From the NCBI RefSeq assembly GCF_009727055.1, contig NC_052356.1, forward strand, positions 1,318,780 to 1,382,779: DNA of 64,000 bases, in the 5' to 3' direction. This DNA is from Benincasa hispida. Its lineage: Eukaryota; Streptophyta; Magnoliopsida; Cucurbitales; Cucurbitaceae. Below are positions 11,303 to 22,670 of this stretch, piece after piece; position 1 is the stretch's first letter; each line of letters starts with the position of its first letter. The notes under the pieces are model-generated. The model was not told where the DNA came from, did not search any database, and saw only the letters and a list, made by a program, of their open reading frames with translations. The position numbers and the translations under genes are program-made.

Positions 11303-12600
11303 ATTTATGGGAAACTCTTCTACTTCAAAGTTTGAAGGAAAAGGCAAACTGGTCCTTAAAATGATTTCTGGCAAGGAACTCACTCTCAACCATGTGCTTT
11401 TTTGGTTCATTACTTAACAAGAATAGTTTCAAGTTGGTCTTTGTATCTAATAAGTTTGTACTCTCCAAAAATGATGTATGTTGGAAATGGTTACTTGAAT
11501 GATGGCCTGTTCAAGTTTATATTCTCACAGTTGTACTTAAAGGTATTAATATTAATAAATATCTACTTTTGCTTATATCATCGAGTCATTTATTTGGTAT
11601 AGTAGACTAGGACATGTCAATTTCAATTATTTACGTAGGTTAATCAATAGAATTTGATTCCCAAATTCAATTTTGATGTGAATCATAATTATGATGTGTG
11701 TGTGGAGTAAAAAATGACTAAAGCACTATTTCATTCAACTTATAAAATTAGTGAGCCTTTAGAGTTAATTCACAATAATATTTGTGACTTGAAATTTGTA
11801 CAAATTAAAGGTGGTAAAAAGTATTTTACAACTCTTATAGATGATTGCACAAGATATTGCTATGTTTATTTGATGAGAAGGATGAGATAGTTGAAATGCT
11901 TAAGCTTTACATAAATGAGGTTGAAAATCAACTAAGCACAAAAACTAAGGTAATAAGAAGCAATAGAAGTGATGAATACGATCCTTCTTTTGAATAACTT
12001 CCTTTAGAACAGGATATTATTCACCAAACTATTGTTCTTTACTCACTTCAATTAAATGGAGTTGCTAAACATAAAAATGACCACTTAAGGAAATAATGAA
12101 CGTAATGCTTATAAGTTCATGTATACTCCAAAATTTTTGAGAAGTCTTGTTGACGAAAAATTATCTATTAAATAGAATACCTTATGAGAAGTCATAAAAT
12201 ATTCCATATGAAGAATGGAAAGGAAGAAAATCTTCATATAAATACTTAAAAGTATGGGGTGCCTAACATAGATTGCAATATCTAAACCTAAAATGATTAA
12301 AATATGATAAAGACAAAAACTATTGATTGCATATTCTTTGGTTATGCTAGCAACAGTTGTGGGTATTGATTTCTAGTTTATAAATTATTATTAGATAGAC
12401 ATGCTAATACAATCATTGAATCAAGGAACATAAAGTTCTTTGAAAATGTCTTTCCACATAACATGTCATGTGAGACAATTTTACAAAAACTATTGATTGT
12501 ACATAATCGTTGGAATGCTTTTCCACATAACATGTTATGACTAGTGAAACTCAAGATAGATTAAATGTTGAGTTAAATAAGGAAGATGAGTTTAGACGAA
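11303..12600 (+). pseudogene. Ty1/copia protease C-term and integrase remnant
   Basis: At about 11,306 the plus strand encodes MGNSSTSKFEGKGKLVLKM and SGKELTLNHVL, the segment after the copia protease active site. Then come YVGNGYLNDGLFK (pre-integrase), FVQIKGGKKYFTTLIDDCTR and YCYVYLMRR (integrase core, first Asp visible). More decayed pieces follow, including NPYEEW-like and IDMLIQSLNQGT-like segments. Stops and frame changes occur every few dozen codons. It lines up as the continuation of the gag remnant ending at 9051. No RT or RNase H follows; sequence changes near 12,600 to the LTR end of the next element. Confidence 0.7.
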
Positions 12601-12748
12601 GGTGATTTACACCGAATTGGGTTACCAATCTTTAGTGTTATGATTATTTCTTCTTTCTACATTTTTTTGATAATTATCTCATGAAATTTTATAACATAAG
12701 TCATAACATTATTAACATGTAGTAGATATCTCCTTGTCGTTTTTCAGT

Positions 12749-12760
12749 TGGTATCAGAGC
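12749..12760 (+). promoter_or_regulatory. Primer-binding site of copia 2
   Basis: The exact 12-mer TGGTATCAGAGC, complementary to the 3' end of plant initiator-Met tRNA, lies 2 bp after an LTR-type CA end (12,745-12,746). It fixes the boundary between a truncated 5' LTR (ending 12,746) and the internal region of the plus-strand element that follows. Confidence 0.85.
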
Positions 12761-12789
12761 AGGTCATCATTATCTCTAGTGTTATGATC

Positions 12790-13760
12790 CTGCCTTGTCC
12801 TCGTGAAATAAGTAAAAGAAAAAGGTTCTACGTCTCGTCCACCCATACTGGATGGAACCAACTATGCATATTGGAAAGCAAGGATGCCTACAAGTCTATT
12901 ATAGTCAGGTGGTCTCATCCTCAAGTCTCTAATGGGAAAGGTGAATTGAAGCTCAAGCATAAAGTTGGTATGAGGAAGAAGATGAAGCCTCTCTTGGGAA
13001 TTCTAAGGGCTTAAACGCCATATTTAATGATGTAGACAAAAACATTTTTCGCTTGATCAACACCTATATGTCTACCATAGAAGTCTAGGATATTCTTGTT
13101 GTTGCTCATGAAGGAACATCTAAAGTCAAGATGTCGCGATTGCAGCTACTGGCCTTAAAATTTGAATCCTTGCAAATGCAAGACGATGAGACTATTAACG
13201 AATTCAATGTCAGATTGCTTGATATTGCAAATAAATCATTCTCTCAGTGAGAAAATATTTTTGAAGAAAAGCTTGTACGAAAAATTCTCAGATTTTTCCC
13301 CAAGAGATTTGATATAAAGGTCACTGCTATTGAGGAAGCTCAAGATATCTCCTCCATGAAAGTTGATGATCTTTTTGGTTCTTTACTAACTTTTGAAATG
13401 TCTTTCAGTGAAGGGCCTTAGAAAAGAAACAAGGGGATTGCTTTTCAGACATCAGTCGATAAACATTCTTGTCGATTAGGATAAGAATCTGAAGAAAATT
13501 TTGCTGATGCAATCTCCTTACTGTCAAAGCAATTCTCTCGTGTTTTAAAGAAATTTGAGAAGAAGTCTGGTTTTTATCCCCCTAAAATGGCAAAAAATGC
13601 CATCCTAGATCGTCCATTCAGAAACCTCATCACTCTAAGAAATACTTTGACAAATCAGGAGAGAATGATTCAAATAAAGATAAATTATTTTGTTGTAGAG
13701 AATGCGAAGGTTTTGGCCACTATCAATCAGAATATCCTACTTTTCTGAAGAGAAAAAATA
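12790..13760 (+). pseudogene. Copia 2 Gag (UBN2 domain and zinc knuckle)
   Basis: The first block at about 12,840 reads as LDGTNYAYWKARMPT after a frame change. A second frame gives ALNAIFNDVDKNIFRLIN, MSRLQLLALKFESLQMQDDE and KLVRKILRFFPKRFDIKV with internal stops (for example near 13,088 and 13,248). The nucleocapsid motif at about 13,690 is CCRECEGFGHYQSEYP, where the last Cys of CX2CX4HX4C has become Tyr. The protein would be the capsid/nucleocapsid of the element; it cannot be made as it stands. Confidence 0.75.
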
Positions 13761-13768
13761 AATGCTAT

Positions 13769-14176
13769 GTGATGACCCTGTCAAATGAAAAGTCTGATAT
13801 TAGTAGTGACTCTGAAGAAGATGTCAAGACTTTTGTCAGCTGCATTTCATCAGACAGCTCTGAAAATAAACAATTTATTGATGAACTCTTAGAATCAATT
13901 GGTGTTGATGAATTTCATAATTCGTTGATTGCAGCTTCCTATCGAGATATTTACAAGAAGAAATGTGAGAATGCTAAGGTTGCTGATAACACTCGTCTCA
14001 TGTCTATTATTTCTAATTTGAAACGTGAACTCAATAAAGTTAAAGCTGAGAAGGAGTCAATGTGTAAATTCGTATGTATGCTAAATTCTGGAATTGATCA
14101 GCTTGACCAAATCCTCTCTAAAAGTAAAGCTTTCAAGGATATTCATTGTATTGGGTTTGTTAATTCTAGCATCTAA
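13769..14176 (+). pseudogene. Copia 2 Gag C-terminal acidic/coiled-coil extension
   Basis: This is an open frame of 135 codons. It is rich in Ser, Asp and Glu at the start (SDISSDSEEDVKTF) and then heptad-like (LMSIISNLKRELNKVKAEKE), predicting a coiled coil. Such long extensions after the zinc knuckle are known in Sirevirus-like elements. It follows the degenerate knuckle in the same reading direction, so I read it as the tail of Gag and not an independent gene. It is the longest uninterrupted part of this element. Confidence 0.65.
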
Positions 14177-14317
14177 AAAAGAAGATAATGTCCAGACAAA
14201 GGGAAACAGAAAATTGTTTTTGTCAAAGAAGAAGAGCCTTGGAAGAACTCGCAGCTTGAATGTTCCACCATGAGTCAATTTCGAAACAAAAACCACGTGA
14301 GTAGAGTGCAGTGAATC

Positions 14318-15815
14318 TATCATTTTTGTGGTAAAAGAGGCCATATAAGCCTCTATTATTACAAGTTATATGGATTTCATAATCATGAGAAACTATCTAA
14401 ATTTTTTGAGATTGCCTACAACAAAAAACCAAAGACTCCCCCTATAAAGAAAGTATGGAAAGTTAAATCCAATTCAAATCTCTGTAATGTTTTTCTCATA
14501 TCTCTTTGGTCTTTTATCAAAGATGATTGGTTATTTGACAGTAATGTTCTAGACACATGACTGGTGAAAAGAGCTATATTTTTTATATTAAGTCAGTTGG
14601 ATCAGGTCAGATCACTTTTAGTGATGGAGCCACAGCAAAGATTGTTGGTAAAAGAAAGTTAAACTATCTAGGACTACCTCTTCTGGATGATGTAATAATG
14701 GTAGAGGGCTTGACCGCAAATCTTATTAACATAAGTTAACTCTGTGATTAGGGGCTGAATGTAAACTTTACCAAGAATGGCTGTGTTGTCACAGACAATG
14801 CTAAATCTCTGATCATGATAGATAAGCACTCTTCAGACAATTATTGTATATGGACTTCTATTGATCCAAAACAAAGGTGTCTTGTTTCTAAGAAAGATGA
14901 ATCTGTTCTGTGGCACAAGCATCTCAGGCATATCATCTTTAAAACCACGCAGAAGGCTATGAAAAAGAATGTTGTGATTTGGCTTCCAAGTGTCAGCAAC
15001 TGTGATAGTATTATATGAGGAGACTACCAAGTTGGGAAGCAAACAAAAGTGTCTCATAAACAGGTAGAAAGCCTTGGTGGGAAAAGATATGTCATGGTCT
15101 GTGTTGATGATTTCTCTAGATACACGTGGGTTGAATTCATAAGAAAAACGTCTGAGTCCTTTTAAGTGCTCAAAACTCTATGTCTTCGACTGCAAAGGGA
15201 CAAAGGGTTGAATATTGTCCGCATTTGTATTAATCATGGTAGGAAATTTGAAAACAACGACTTCGCTTAATTTTGTCATTCTGAAGGTATCCATCATTAT
15301 TTCTCCGCTTCTATTACAGCTCACCAGAACGGGGTTGTCGAATGTAAAAATTGCACTCTATAGAAGATGACTCGCGCTATGCTTCATGCTAGCCCCGAAT
15401 ACCGCCTACCACATACATAATCGAATTGCAATCCACCCTGACTGACTGCATAAATTATGAAACTTGGAAGGGGAGGAAGTCTAATATCAAATACTTTCAC
15501 ATTTTTGGAAGTCCTTGTTATATATTAGTTGTTCGTGAACCAAAGAAAAAATGGGATTCCAAAAGTGATGAATGAATCTTCTTGGGGTATTCAGCAAACA
15601 GTAGAGCATATAGAGCCTATAACAAGCATACAAAAAGCATTATAAATTCTATTAGTGTTGTCATAGATGATACATATGGAACAAAAGTTACTATTGAGGA
15701 AAATGAAGATGATGATAAATCTGTTGTAACAGATTGTGGTAAATCTAAAATGATTGTCTCTCCAAATGTTGATGACAACTCCTGTAATAACTCTGAAAAT
15801 TTTGAAAGATCATAG
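14318..15815 (+). pseudogene. Copia 2 protease and integrase
   Basis: A second zinc-knuckle-like block, FCGKRGHISLYYYKLYGF, lies at about 14,325. The protease active site at about 14,530 reads WLFDSN in place of the usual WxxDSG, so the catalytic triad glycine is lost. The next block contains ITFSDGATAKIVGKRKLNY and a pre-integrase HLRH. The integrase core at about 15,085 reads GKRYVMVCVDDFSRYTWVEF, followed by ITAHQNGVVE near 15,320 (the D,D,E region; the middle Asp region is INHGRKFEN). A C-terminal region rich in Asp/Glu/Ser runs to 15,815. There are several frameshifts. Confidence 0.7.
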
Positions 15816-15829
15816 TCTCAACAAATGAA

Positions 15830-16464
15830 GATGATCAGAAACATTCCAAGTCGTTTTCTAATAGAATCTTGAAGAATCATCCCTCCAATTATATTATAGA
15901 AGATTTTGGATCTAGAGTTTCCACTAAGAAGAAATAAATGGTGGACTATCTCCAAATGATCAGTGACATTTGTTCTGCATCCCCTGTAAAACCCAAGAAT
16001 GCAACTAAAGCCTTGAAAGATGAGTATTGGGCTAATATTATACAAGAAGAGTTGTTGCAATTTGAAAGACTTCAGGTCTAGATGTTGGTTCCTTGTCCTG
16101 TTTCGGAAAATGTTATAAGCACAAAAGAAACTTCAAAAACAAATCTGACACTGATGGAACAGTTGTAACAAATAAGTCTCGACTAGTTGCCCAAGGATTG
16201 TCCCAAATAGAGGGTGTGACTTTAATGAGACATTTGTGCATGTAGTTCATCTGGAAGCCATCAAACTATTGCTAAGTATTGCTTGCTTGCTAAAACTAAA
16301 ACTTTATTAGATGGATGTCAAAAGTGTTTTTCTTAATGCACACATAAATGAGAAAGTTTATATCGAGCAACTAAAAGGCTTTGTAGATCCTATTCACCTT
16401 GATCATATGTACGAGCTTTGAAAATATTTGTATGGCCTTAAGCAAAAAATTATTGATAAGGAGC
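15830..16464 (+). pseudogene. Copia 2 reverse transcriptase, N-terminal part only
   Basis: Frames read ALKDEYWANIIQEELLQFE, then after a shift VVTNKSRLVAQG-like and WMDVKSVFLNAHINEKVYIE. This last block is the RT motif before the YVDD box, with the first catalytic Asp visible in MDVKS. The YVDD box itself and the RNase H are absent because the element is truncated near 16,464. A 40-bp gypsy-LTR-like piece and then the minus-strand copia LTR follow. Confidence 0.7.
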
Positions 16465-16503
16465 TGTAACATTCCGAATTATTTAGGTAATTTTCATTGA
16501 ATT
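16465..16503 (+). mobile_element. Short gypsy-type LTR edge fragment
   Basis: TGTAACATTCCGAATTATTT resembles the 5' edge of plant gypsy LTRs and the minus-strand edge at 2040. Only about 40 bp remain between the truncated copia 2 RT and the next LTR. It may mark a deletion junction. Confidence 0.3.
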
Positions 16504-18336
16504 TTTAGGATTGTATCAACAGTAACAGAAGCACAAGGATCATCTAAGAACTCAAATTCACTAATTTTGGCAAAATATAAAGCATGCTTTTGCAAGAAAA
16601 AAGTGAGTTTCAAGATATACCTCTTGTAGAACTTCTTCAAAGCTCCTTCACCAGCTGATATCTTCTCCAAATCTTGTTGTAGACCACCTCAAGATCTTCT
16701 CTACTATTCTCTTGGTGCTCTAGATTGAGTTGTGGGACTCAAAATAAGCTTGAATCAAGGGTAGAAGAAGAAATGCTCATTGCAAAAAATCAGCTGAAGA
16801 ACTCTTTCTTCAAACCAATGTTTCTCTCAAAATCTCTATAGATTGCATGCCCGATTTTCACTCCAATATTTTCATTATATTGCAGATCAACGTGCAAAGA
16901 AAAGCATGAGTTGCAGTTCATGCTTGGAGAAGACAAGGCAATGATAAAGTCATTTGAGTGAACTACTTAGTGATGGATAATGGAAAAACCACTTTTTCCA
17001 TTTTATGTGTTTTGTTTGTTTTAATTTTTTCAATTTTATCATAAAATCAAATATTTGATTTTAAAAATGAAAAAAATAATTAATTTCATAAATTAATTAT
17101 TAAATAAAACTTAATTAATTTAATATCAAATATTAAATTGATTTTAACACATATCTATCTTTATATATTTAAATCATATTAAAATATATAAATTCTCCTA
17201 TTCCATTAGTTCTAAAATTAAACATGTAATTATATCTCATATTACTAATTCTCTTAATTCTAATTCGAACGATTCAAATTAATTTATCACGCTATTCTAG
17301 AGCTCGTCCGTTACGAGTTAGTAAAGGGAACTTGCAGACCTATAGATTATGGGCTCCAACGATTAGAGATTAATTGGTTAAACTCATTAGATCAAATTAA
17401 TCTTCATTCGTTAACTAATAGGTCACTCCATTAAAGCCCATAGTTGCACTCCCCTTACTGTGGATATATTATGTCCACATGATTTAACCATAATCAGCAA
17501 GTCGACCCTTCACAGGTTGTTCGTAATAAACTGGGTCAAATATATGTTTTACTCCCGAGATTACGTCTTATTCCTCAAGTCCCTACTGATCCTATAATGA
17601 ACAACTGGTTTGTGATCCAATCAATAAACCAAACTCTCTCAGCCTAGTGAGAGGGCCCTTGTTCAAGACCTGGATTCAGTACTTGAGAGAACAACCTTTC
17701 TCCTATCCTTAAATCGGGTAGGCGTGAACTTTGTCTTGCACCCTATGTCTCTAGCTATCTATCCAGGCTTACCCCTGAAATGGGAGTCTTATTGAGCCGG
17801 CACTGTTGAGCCAACCCTCAACTATGAAAATCTAAGGGCAATCTTGAATAAACAGGAGTTCATAGTTAGCTCAAGATTAAGATTGAGTTACCTAGGTCAT
17901 CTAGGTGAAATAGTCAGTCTTAAACAATAAACACGTTATAAAGTAAGAGTGACTTATTTATTAGTCCTGGTCTTATGTAAACTCATTGCATAGGACGCCC
18001 CCACTCCTCATATCATAACATGTACGAATTAGGATCATATTGTATGTAGCACTTTACAACTCTATGTAACAACTGCAGAGTAGGCCGCATCCAATGGTGT
18101 TACCAGAATAAGGTACCCAATCTTATTCATGTACCATAGATCATTTTGACTATTTACTCAAACCTGATCCACTCTTATGTCTCCACATAAAATTCAAGTA
18201 TTCATACAATAGTCATGGGTCTTAGTTTATTGGATTTAGACTTTCATACAATTTATGAAATCAATAACAAGTTTATTGATTATAGAAAATGTTTATTATT
18301 TTACAAACTGCGAGTTTTAGGACATAAAACCCAACA
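16504..18336 (-). repeat. 3' LTR of copia 3
   Basis: This LTR is 1833 bp. Its minus-strand start is TGTTGGGTTTTATGTCC at 18,336; its end at 16,504 reads AA where CA is expected. The segment 16,506-17,278 matches the 5' LTR at 24,700-25,502 with scattered mismatches, and 17,290-18,200 matches LTR copies 1 to 3. On the minus strand a purine-containing stretch (CATGTGGGAGTAT) immediately precedes the LTR and could serve as the polypurine tract. Confidence 0.8.
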
Positions 18337-18439
18337 ATACTCCCACATGGACTAAAACTCTAATGGATCAATATATACAATGTTGAGTTTACATGGAGAG
18401 AATAAAAAAGTACAAATACAATAAACTAGGGCATTACAA

Positions 18440-19140
18440 TGCACATAAATTCTCCCACTTGCCCTAGTGATACAAAACTCGTAGACTTAGTCCTACTAGG
18501 TGACCCTCAAACACTTTAGCCGAGAGGCCCTTTGTAAATGGATCAGCTAAGTTGTCTTGGGAAGCAATCTGAGTGATAATGATGTCTCCTCTGTGTACAA
18601 TCTCCCTGATGAGAAGGTACTTTCATTCGATATGCTTCCCCATTTTATGGCTTCGTGGTTCCTTTGAATTTGCAATTGCTCCACTGTTGTCACAACAGAG
18701 AGTGAAAAGCAGTTGCATATTAGGAACTACTTCCAGATCTGTCAGGAACTTTCTGAGCCATACTGCTTATTTTGCTGCTTCACTTGCAGCAACATACTCA
18801 GGTTCTATTGTGGAGTCCGCAATACAACTCTACTTGATACTTCTCCATACAACTGCTCCTCCATTAAGGATGAATACTGACCCTGAAGTTGATTTTCTCG
18901 AATCAATATCGATCTGAAAGTCAGAATCAGTGTATCCAATAAGGATCAGATCCTTAGAACTATACACGAGCATATAATCTCTCGTTCTCCAAAGATATTT
19001 GAGAATGCTTTTAACAGAAGTCCAATGGTCATGACTAAGATTGGACTAAAATCTGCTGACAATTCCTACGGCATAACATATATCAGGACGAGTACACAAC
19101 ATTGCATACATCAAACTCCCAACTTCAGATGTATATGGAA
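18440..19140 (-). pseudogene. Copia 3 RNase H and RT tail
   Basis: The minus-strand translation gives SLMYAMLCTRPDICYAVGI, then YTDSDFQIDIDSRKSTSG, SIADS/TIEPEYVAASEAAK and YLLIREIVHRGDIII, ending near DPFTKGLS. This is the canonical copia RNase H, with DSDF and EPEY holding acidic catalytic residues. In-frame stops interrupt it (for example after VSRF and after SEAAK). Its C-terminus is about 100 bp from the 3' LTR, the normal position. A plus-strand frame of 114 codons over the same DNA is an overlap artefact. Confidence 0.8.
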
Positions 19141-19141
19141 T

Positions 19142-19967
19142 TCAATTAATCTTCTCAACTTCTTGAGGTATCTTAGGACTATGTTCCTTAGACAGGTGAA
19201 TTCCATGCCTGAAAGGTAAAGATCCTTTCTTGGAATTTTCCATTTTATACCTAGACAACATCTTGTCTATATAAGATGTTTGAGATAATGTCAATGTTCT
19301 ATTCTTAAGATTCCGAACTATTTGGATTCCAATAACATATCGTGCTTCTCCCAAATGTTTCATTTGGAAATGTGAAGCCAGCCATCTCTTAATGTCAGCT
19401 AGATATTCTACCTCATTCCCAATGATTAGAATATCATCGACATACAACACCAAAAAAGCGACAGTTTTGTTGATGATTTTCTTGTAGACACAGGGTTCGT
19501 CAATATTTTATTCAAAGCCATAAGATTTGATCGCAGCGTCAAATCTCATATTTCAGGATCTAGTTAATCAATCAATGAATCGATTAAGCTTGCAAACCTT
19601 TTGCTCTTGACCCTGCTGTATAAACCCTTCTAATTGAGACATATAGATACTCTCTTCAAGATAGCCATTCAGAAAAGTTGTCTTGACATCCATTTTCCAT
19701 ATTTCATAATCATAAAATGTGGCTATGGTTAAGAGTATTCTAATAGACTTTATCATGGCAACTGGAGAGAAGGTTTCTTCAAAATCTAACCCCCTCTCTT
19801 TGGGTAAACCCTTTTGCCACAAGTCTAGCTTTGTAGGTCTGTACCTTATCAGCTTGGTCTCGTTTTCTCTTGTAGATCCATTTGCAACCGATGGATTTTA
19901 CCCCTTTAGGTTGATCTACAAGATCCCAGACAGAATCGAAATACATAGATTCCATTTCAAGGTCCAT
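19142..19967 (-). pseudogene. Copia 3 reverse transcriptase
   Basis: Three minus-strand frames in succession make up the RVT_2 domain. 19,779-19,967 reads SIGCKWIYKRKRDQADKV and YKARLVAKGFTQREGV. 19,568-19,822 reads FEETFSPVAMIKSIRILL and WKMDVKTTFLNGYLEESIY. 19,142-19,453 begins MVLYVDDILIIGNEVEYL, with the YVDD catalytic box intact. The frames do not join without frameshifts, and a stop-rich gap lies at 19,454-19,567. Intact motifs with few frame breaks suggest this is younger than copia 2. Confidence 0.85.
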
Positions 19968-20268
19968 GGCTTTAATCTATTGGTCTTTGTCCACATCGTT
20001 CATTGTTTGATTAAAAGACAATGGATCCTCCAAACTATCATCCGATATGATGACTTGAGTTTCAACCTATGTACCGGTCAGGCTGCTGCACAACCCTCCC
20101 ACTACAACGAGGCATTCTCAACTCTTGAGAAGGATGTGAAGTATCAGTTTCATCAACAACTCTTGTTGACGAACCTGCTCTATTAACAACTCTTGTTGAA
20201 GGACCTACTCGATCAACAATATTGTTGATGCATTTGTCGTTTTTCTGGACATTTCTTCTATTACTTGC

Positions 20269-21140
20269 TTACTGCGAGGTTGATGGTTCTTTATAGTCTT
20301 CCTCTAGGAAGGTTTCATTTGTCAATACAAATACATTATCTTCCTGAGGATCATTAAAGAGACCACCTCTTGTTTCCTTTGGATATCCTATAAATAGGCA
20401 CACTTTTGAACGGTGTTCCAACTTTTTAGGATTTTGCACTAACACATATTTTAGACAAACCCAAATCCTAAAGTCATATAGATTTCCTCTATGTCCTTTC
20501 CAAAGCTCGTAAGGTGTTTTAGAAACACTTTTCAAGGGAACCATGTTAAAAACATACATCGTAGTCTCAACTGTGTGTCCCCAAAAAGAATTTGGTAACT
20601 AAGTGTAACTCATCATGGGACGAACCATGTCCAACAAGGTTCTGTTTCTTCTCTCTGCTACACTGTTCTGGTGAGGTGTGCCAGGGGCTGTGAGTTGAGA
20701 CTGAATTTCATGTTCTATCAAATAGTTATGGAATTCTATGTCCATATACTCACTACCTCGATCCGATCGAAGCGTTTTAATCTTTTTACCTAATTAGTTT
20801 TCAACCTCAGCCTTATAATCTTCCAACTTTTCAAAAGTTTTAGACTTTTGGTGCATTAGGTAAACATGCCCATGCCTGGAATAATCATCTATAAAACTTA
20901 TGAAATATTCATATCCTCCTCTTGCTCTAACATTTAGAGGCCCACAAAGGTATGAATGAATCAGCTCTAGGGTTTCTTTGGCTCTAAGACCTTTTCCAAA
21001 AAAGATCTTTTTGTCATTTTACCCTCGAGACAGGACTCACATGGTGGTAATGAACTGTCTTCTAACTTGTTGAAAAGACTGTTCTTAACCAATCTCTCAA
21101 TCCTGTTGAGATTTATGTGACACAGTCTCAAGTGCCAAAG
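20269..21140 (-). pseudogene. Copia 3 integrase
   Basis: From right to left on the minus strand: a pre-integrase segment (LCHIN-like, about 21,115), CESC-like zinc-site debris, then EYFISFIDDYSRHGHVYLM (integrase core with DD). Next come KTLRSDRGSEYMDIEF and QLTAPGTPHQNSVAERRNR (the second D and the E region), then an open frame 20,269-20,559 reading TPYELWKGHRGNLYDFRIW and FIGYPKETRGG. All three catalytic acids are still visible. Frame changes near 20,560 and 21,000 split it. Confidence 0.8.
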
Positions 21141-21148
21141 ATAGGCAT

Positions 21149-21793
21149 TTAGAGAAATATTTCTTTTCTTATGAGTCCTAGCAGTTTAAACATCTTTATG
21201 TTCAAAATAGTTTTGACTTTAGTTGGTTTTAACATGTACAAGTTATTTCCTATTTTTGCAGAGCATATCTGTTTATTTGCCATTTTGATGAACACTTCAC
21301 CATTTTCGAAATAAACTTTATAATTTTGTTCTAGCAAACAAGAGACAGAAATTAGATTCCTTTTCATAGGAGGAATATAATATACATTTTTCAAATAAAT
21401 GTACTTGTCTCCTATAAATAACTTCATATCTCCCATTGCTTTGGCTGAAACAATCTCCCCGGTCCCTACCTTAAAGATTGTTTCACCTTCTATCAACTGT
21501 CTCCAGGAACTTGTTTTCTGTGAGATAGTACATACATGATTAACAGCACCTGAATCAATTATCCAGATTTTATCGTTTTCCACTAAACATGCTTTGATAA
21601 CAAGTAAATCATATTTATCTTGTTGTTCGAATTCAACATTCTCATCCACATAATTCATAATTTTAGATGAGTTAGGAGATAGAGAACAATCCTCTGTTAA
21701 AACTTTGTTGGTGTAGTCAACCGCTAGTAATTTGTTTGTTGATTTGATTTTACTGTTAATAATATCGGAAGTGAGTCTTCTAGAATTCGACAT
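21149..21793 (-). pseudogene. Copia 3 protease / pre-integrase segment
   Basis: This is an open frame of 214 codons, the longest coherent piece of copia 3. At about residues 75-80 it has IWIIDSGAVNHVC, the retropepsin active site DSG. The segment LKNVYYIPPMKRNLISVSC follows, typical after copia protease. The N-terminal 70 residues are Ser/Asn-rich linker. It lacks any Gag sequence upstream: the frame begins with MSNSRRLTSD and the DNA beyond 21,793 is noncoding. It reads into the integrase after a frameshift. Confidence 0.8.
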
Positions 21794-22189
21794 GCTAATA
21801 AAATTTAAAAAAAATTCTAATTAGCAAATTGTAACTAAATTCAAAATCAAATTTTTCGCAAAAAGTAATAATGTACCCATAACCATTATTTATTTGCAAC
21901 CATATTTTAGTGAGTCAGAATATGTGCTACCGTGGGGCAATCAGATACTCCTTCATTAAAACAAACAATTTTGACCAAACACTATCCCCGGAATAACTCT
22001 TATTCCTATAGTCGTTTAGTTATCGTTTTCGGTCAAGATCTTTACTAACAACTTAGTAATTCTTGTAAGTGTGACCCACCATTTTCAGATCTTATAGAAC
22101 GGTATGAACTTGCCTCCAAAATAGAAGACAACATCCAAGATGGAACTATAAGACCCTATTCATTTTACTGAAGCCTGTGTTGTTCCGAA

Positions 22190-22670
22190 TCCTATGTTAC
22201 AACCCTCCGAGGGGATAGCCGTCGCTAAACGATTAGCAAAGGGCCGTCTAAAGCAAACCAGCAAGCGCAACATAGGAATCTCACGGTTCAGACTAATGGA
22301 GGAGACCATAGAATATATTGACACATATCCTTCACCCACTTACTATGAACTACTTCCTCTATTTACCTTGATACTGACTCATACAAAACACTCTCTGAAG
22401 GGAGGTCACTCCTAGGGTGATACAAAGCGTTATATGAATCTCACGGTGTGAACTACATGGAGACATGGTAGTTGAAATCTATTTATCGTATAATAGACTT
22501 ATATTTGAACAACTTCCTCTTATACACCGAAATCTAGATTTAAGCTAAAAAAATACTTTTCGAAGGGAAGTCACTCCTAGGATGACACGAAGTATCGTTT
22601 AAATTTGGATTGTGAACTCTTAGAGATGTGAGAGTTAAAAATAACGTATCGTATATGTTATTAATCTCCC
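22190..22670. repeat. Degenerate modules with GAAGGGAGGTCACTCCTAGG
   Basis: The string GAAGGGAGGTCACTCCTAGG at about 22,397 recurs as GAAGGGAAGTCACTCCTAGG at about 22,564. Each is followed by GATGACAC or GATACAAAG, a TGTGAACT motif and a GAGAGTT/GGTAGTT motif. A weaker third copy covers 22,270-22,330. Spacing is about 165 bp. I do not recognise the sequence. Confidence 0.6.

Larger units (their letters stand above)
12749..16464 (+). mobile_element. Sirevirus-like copia 2, 3'-truncated
   Basis: This is a plus-strand copia internal region in the order PBS, gag, protease, integrase, RT start. It begins with a perfect PBS and ends in the RT palm near 16,450 (QLKGFVDPIHLDH, then KYLYGLKQK), where unrelated sequence takes over. 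No 3' LTR is present. The upstream LTR is reduced to roughly the last 150 bp or less. The gag type (LDGTNY...; ALNAIFNDVDKNIFRLI; acidic extension after the zinc knuckle) resembles a widespread plant Sirevirus/Maximus-like lineage. Stops and frameshifts in every domain rule out activity. Confidence 0.75.

Noticed and set aside
18573..18917. 114-codon plus-strand ORF
   Set aside because: Antisense to the copia 3 RNase H remnant, which has clear family motifs on the minus strand.
19719..20186. 155-codon plus-strand ORF
   Set aside because: Antisense to the copia 3 RT; no independent domain.
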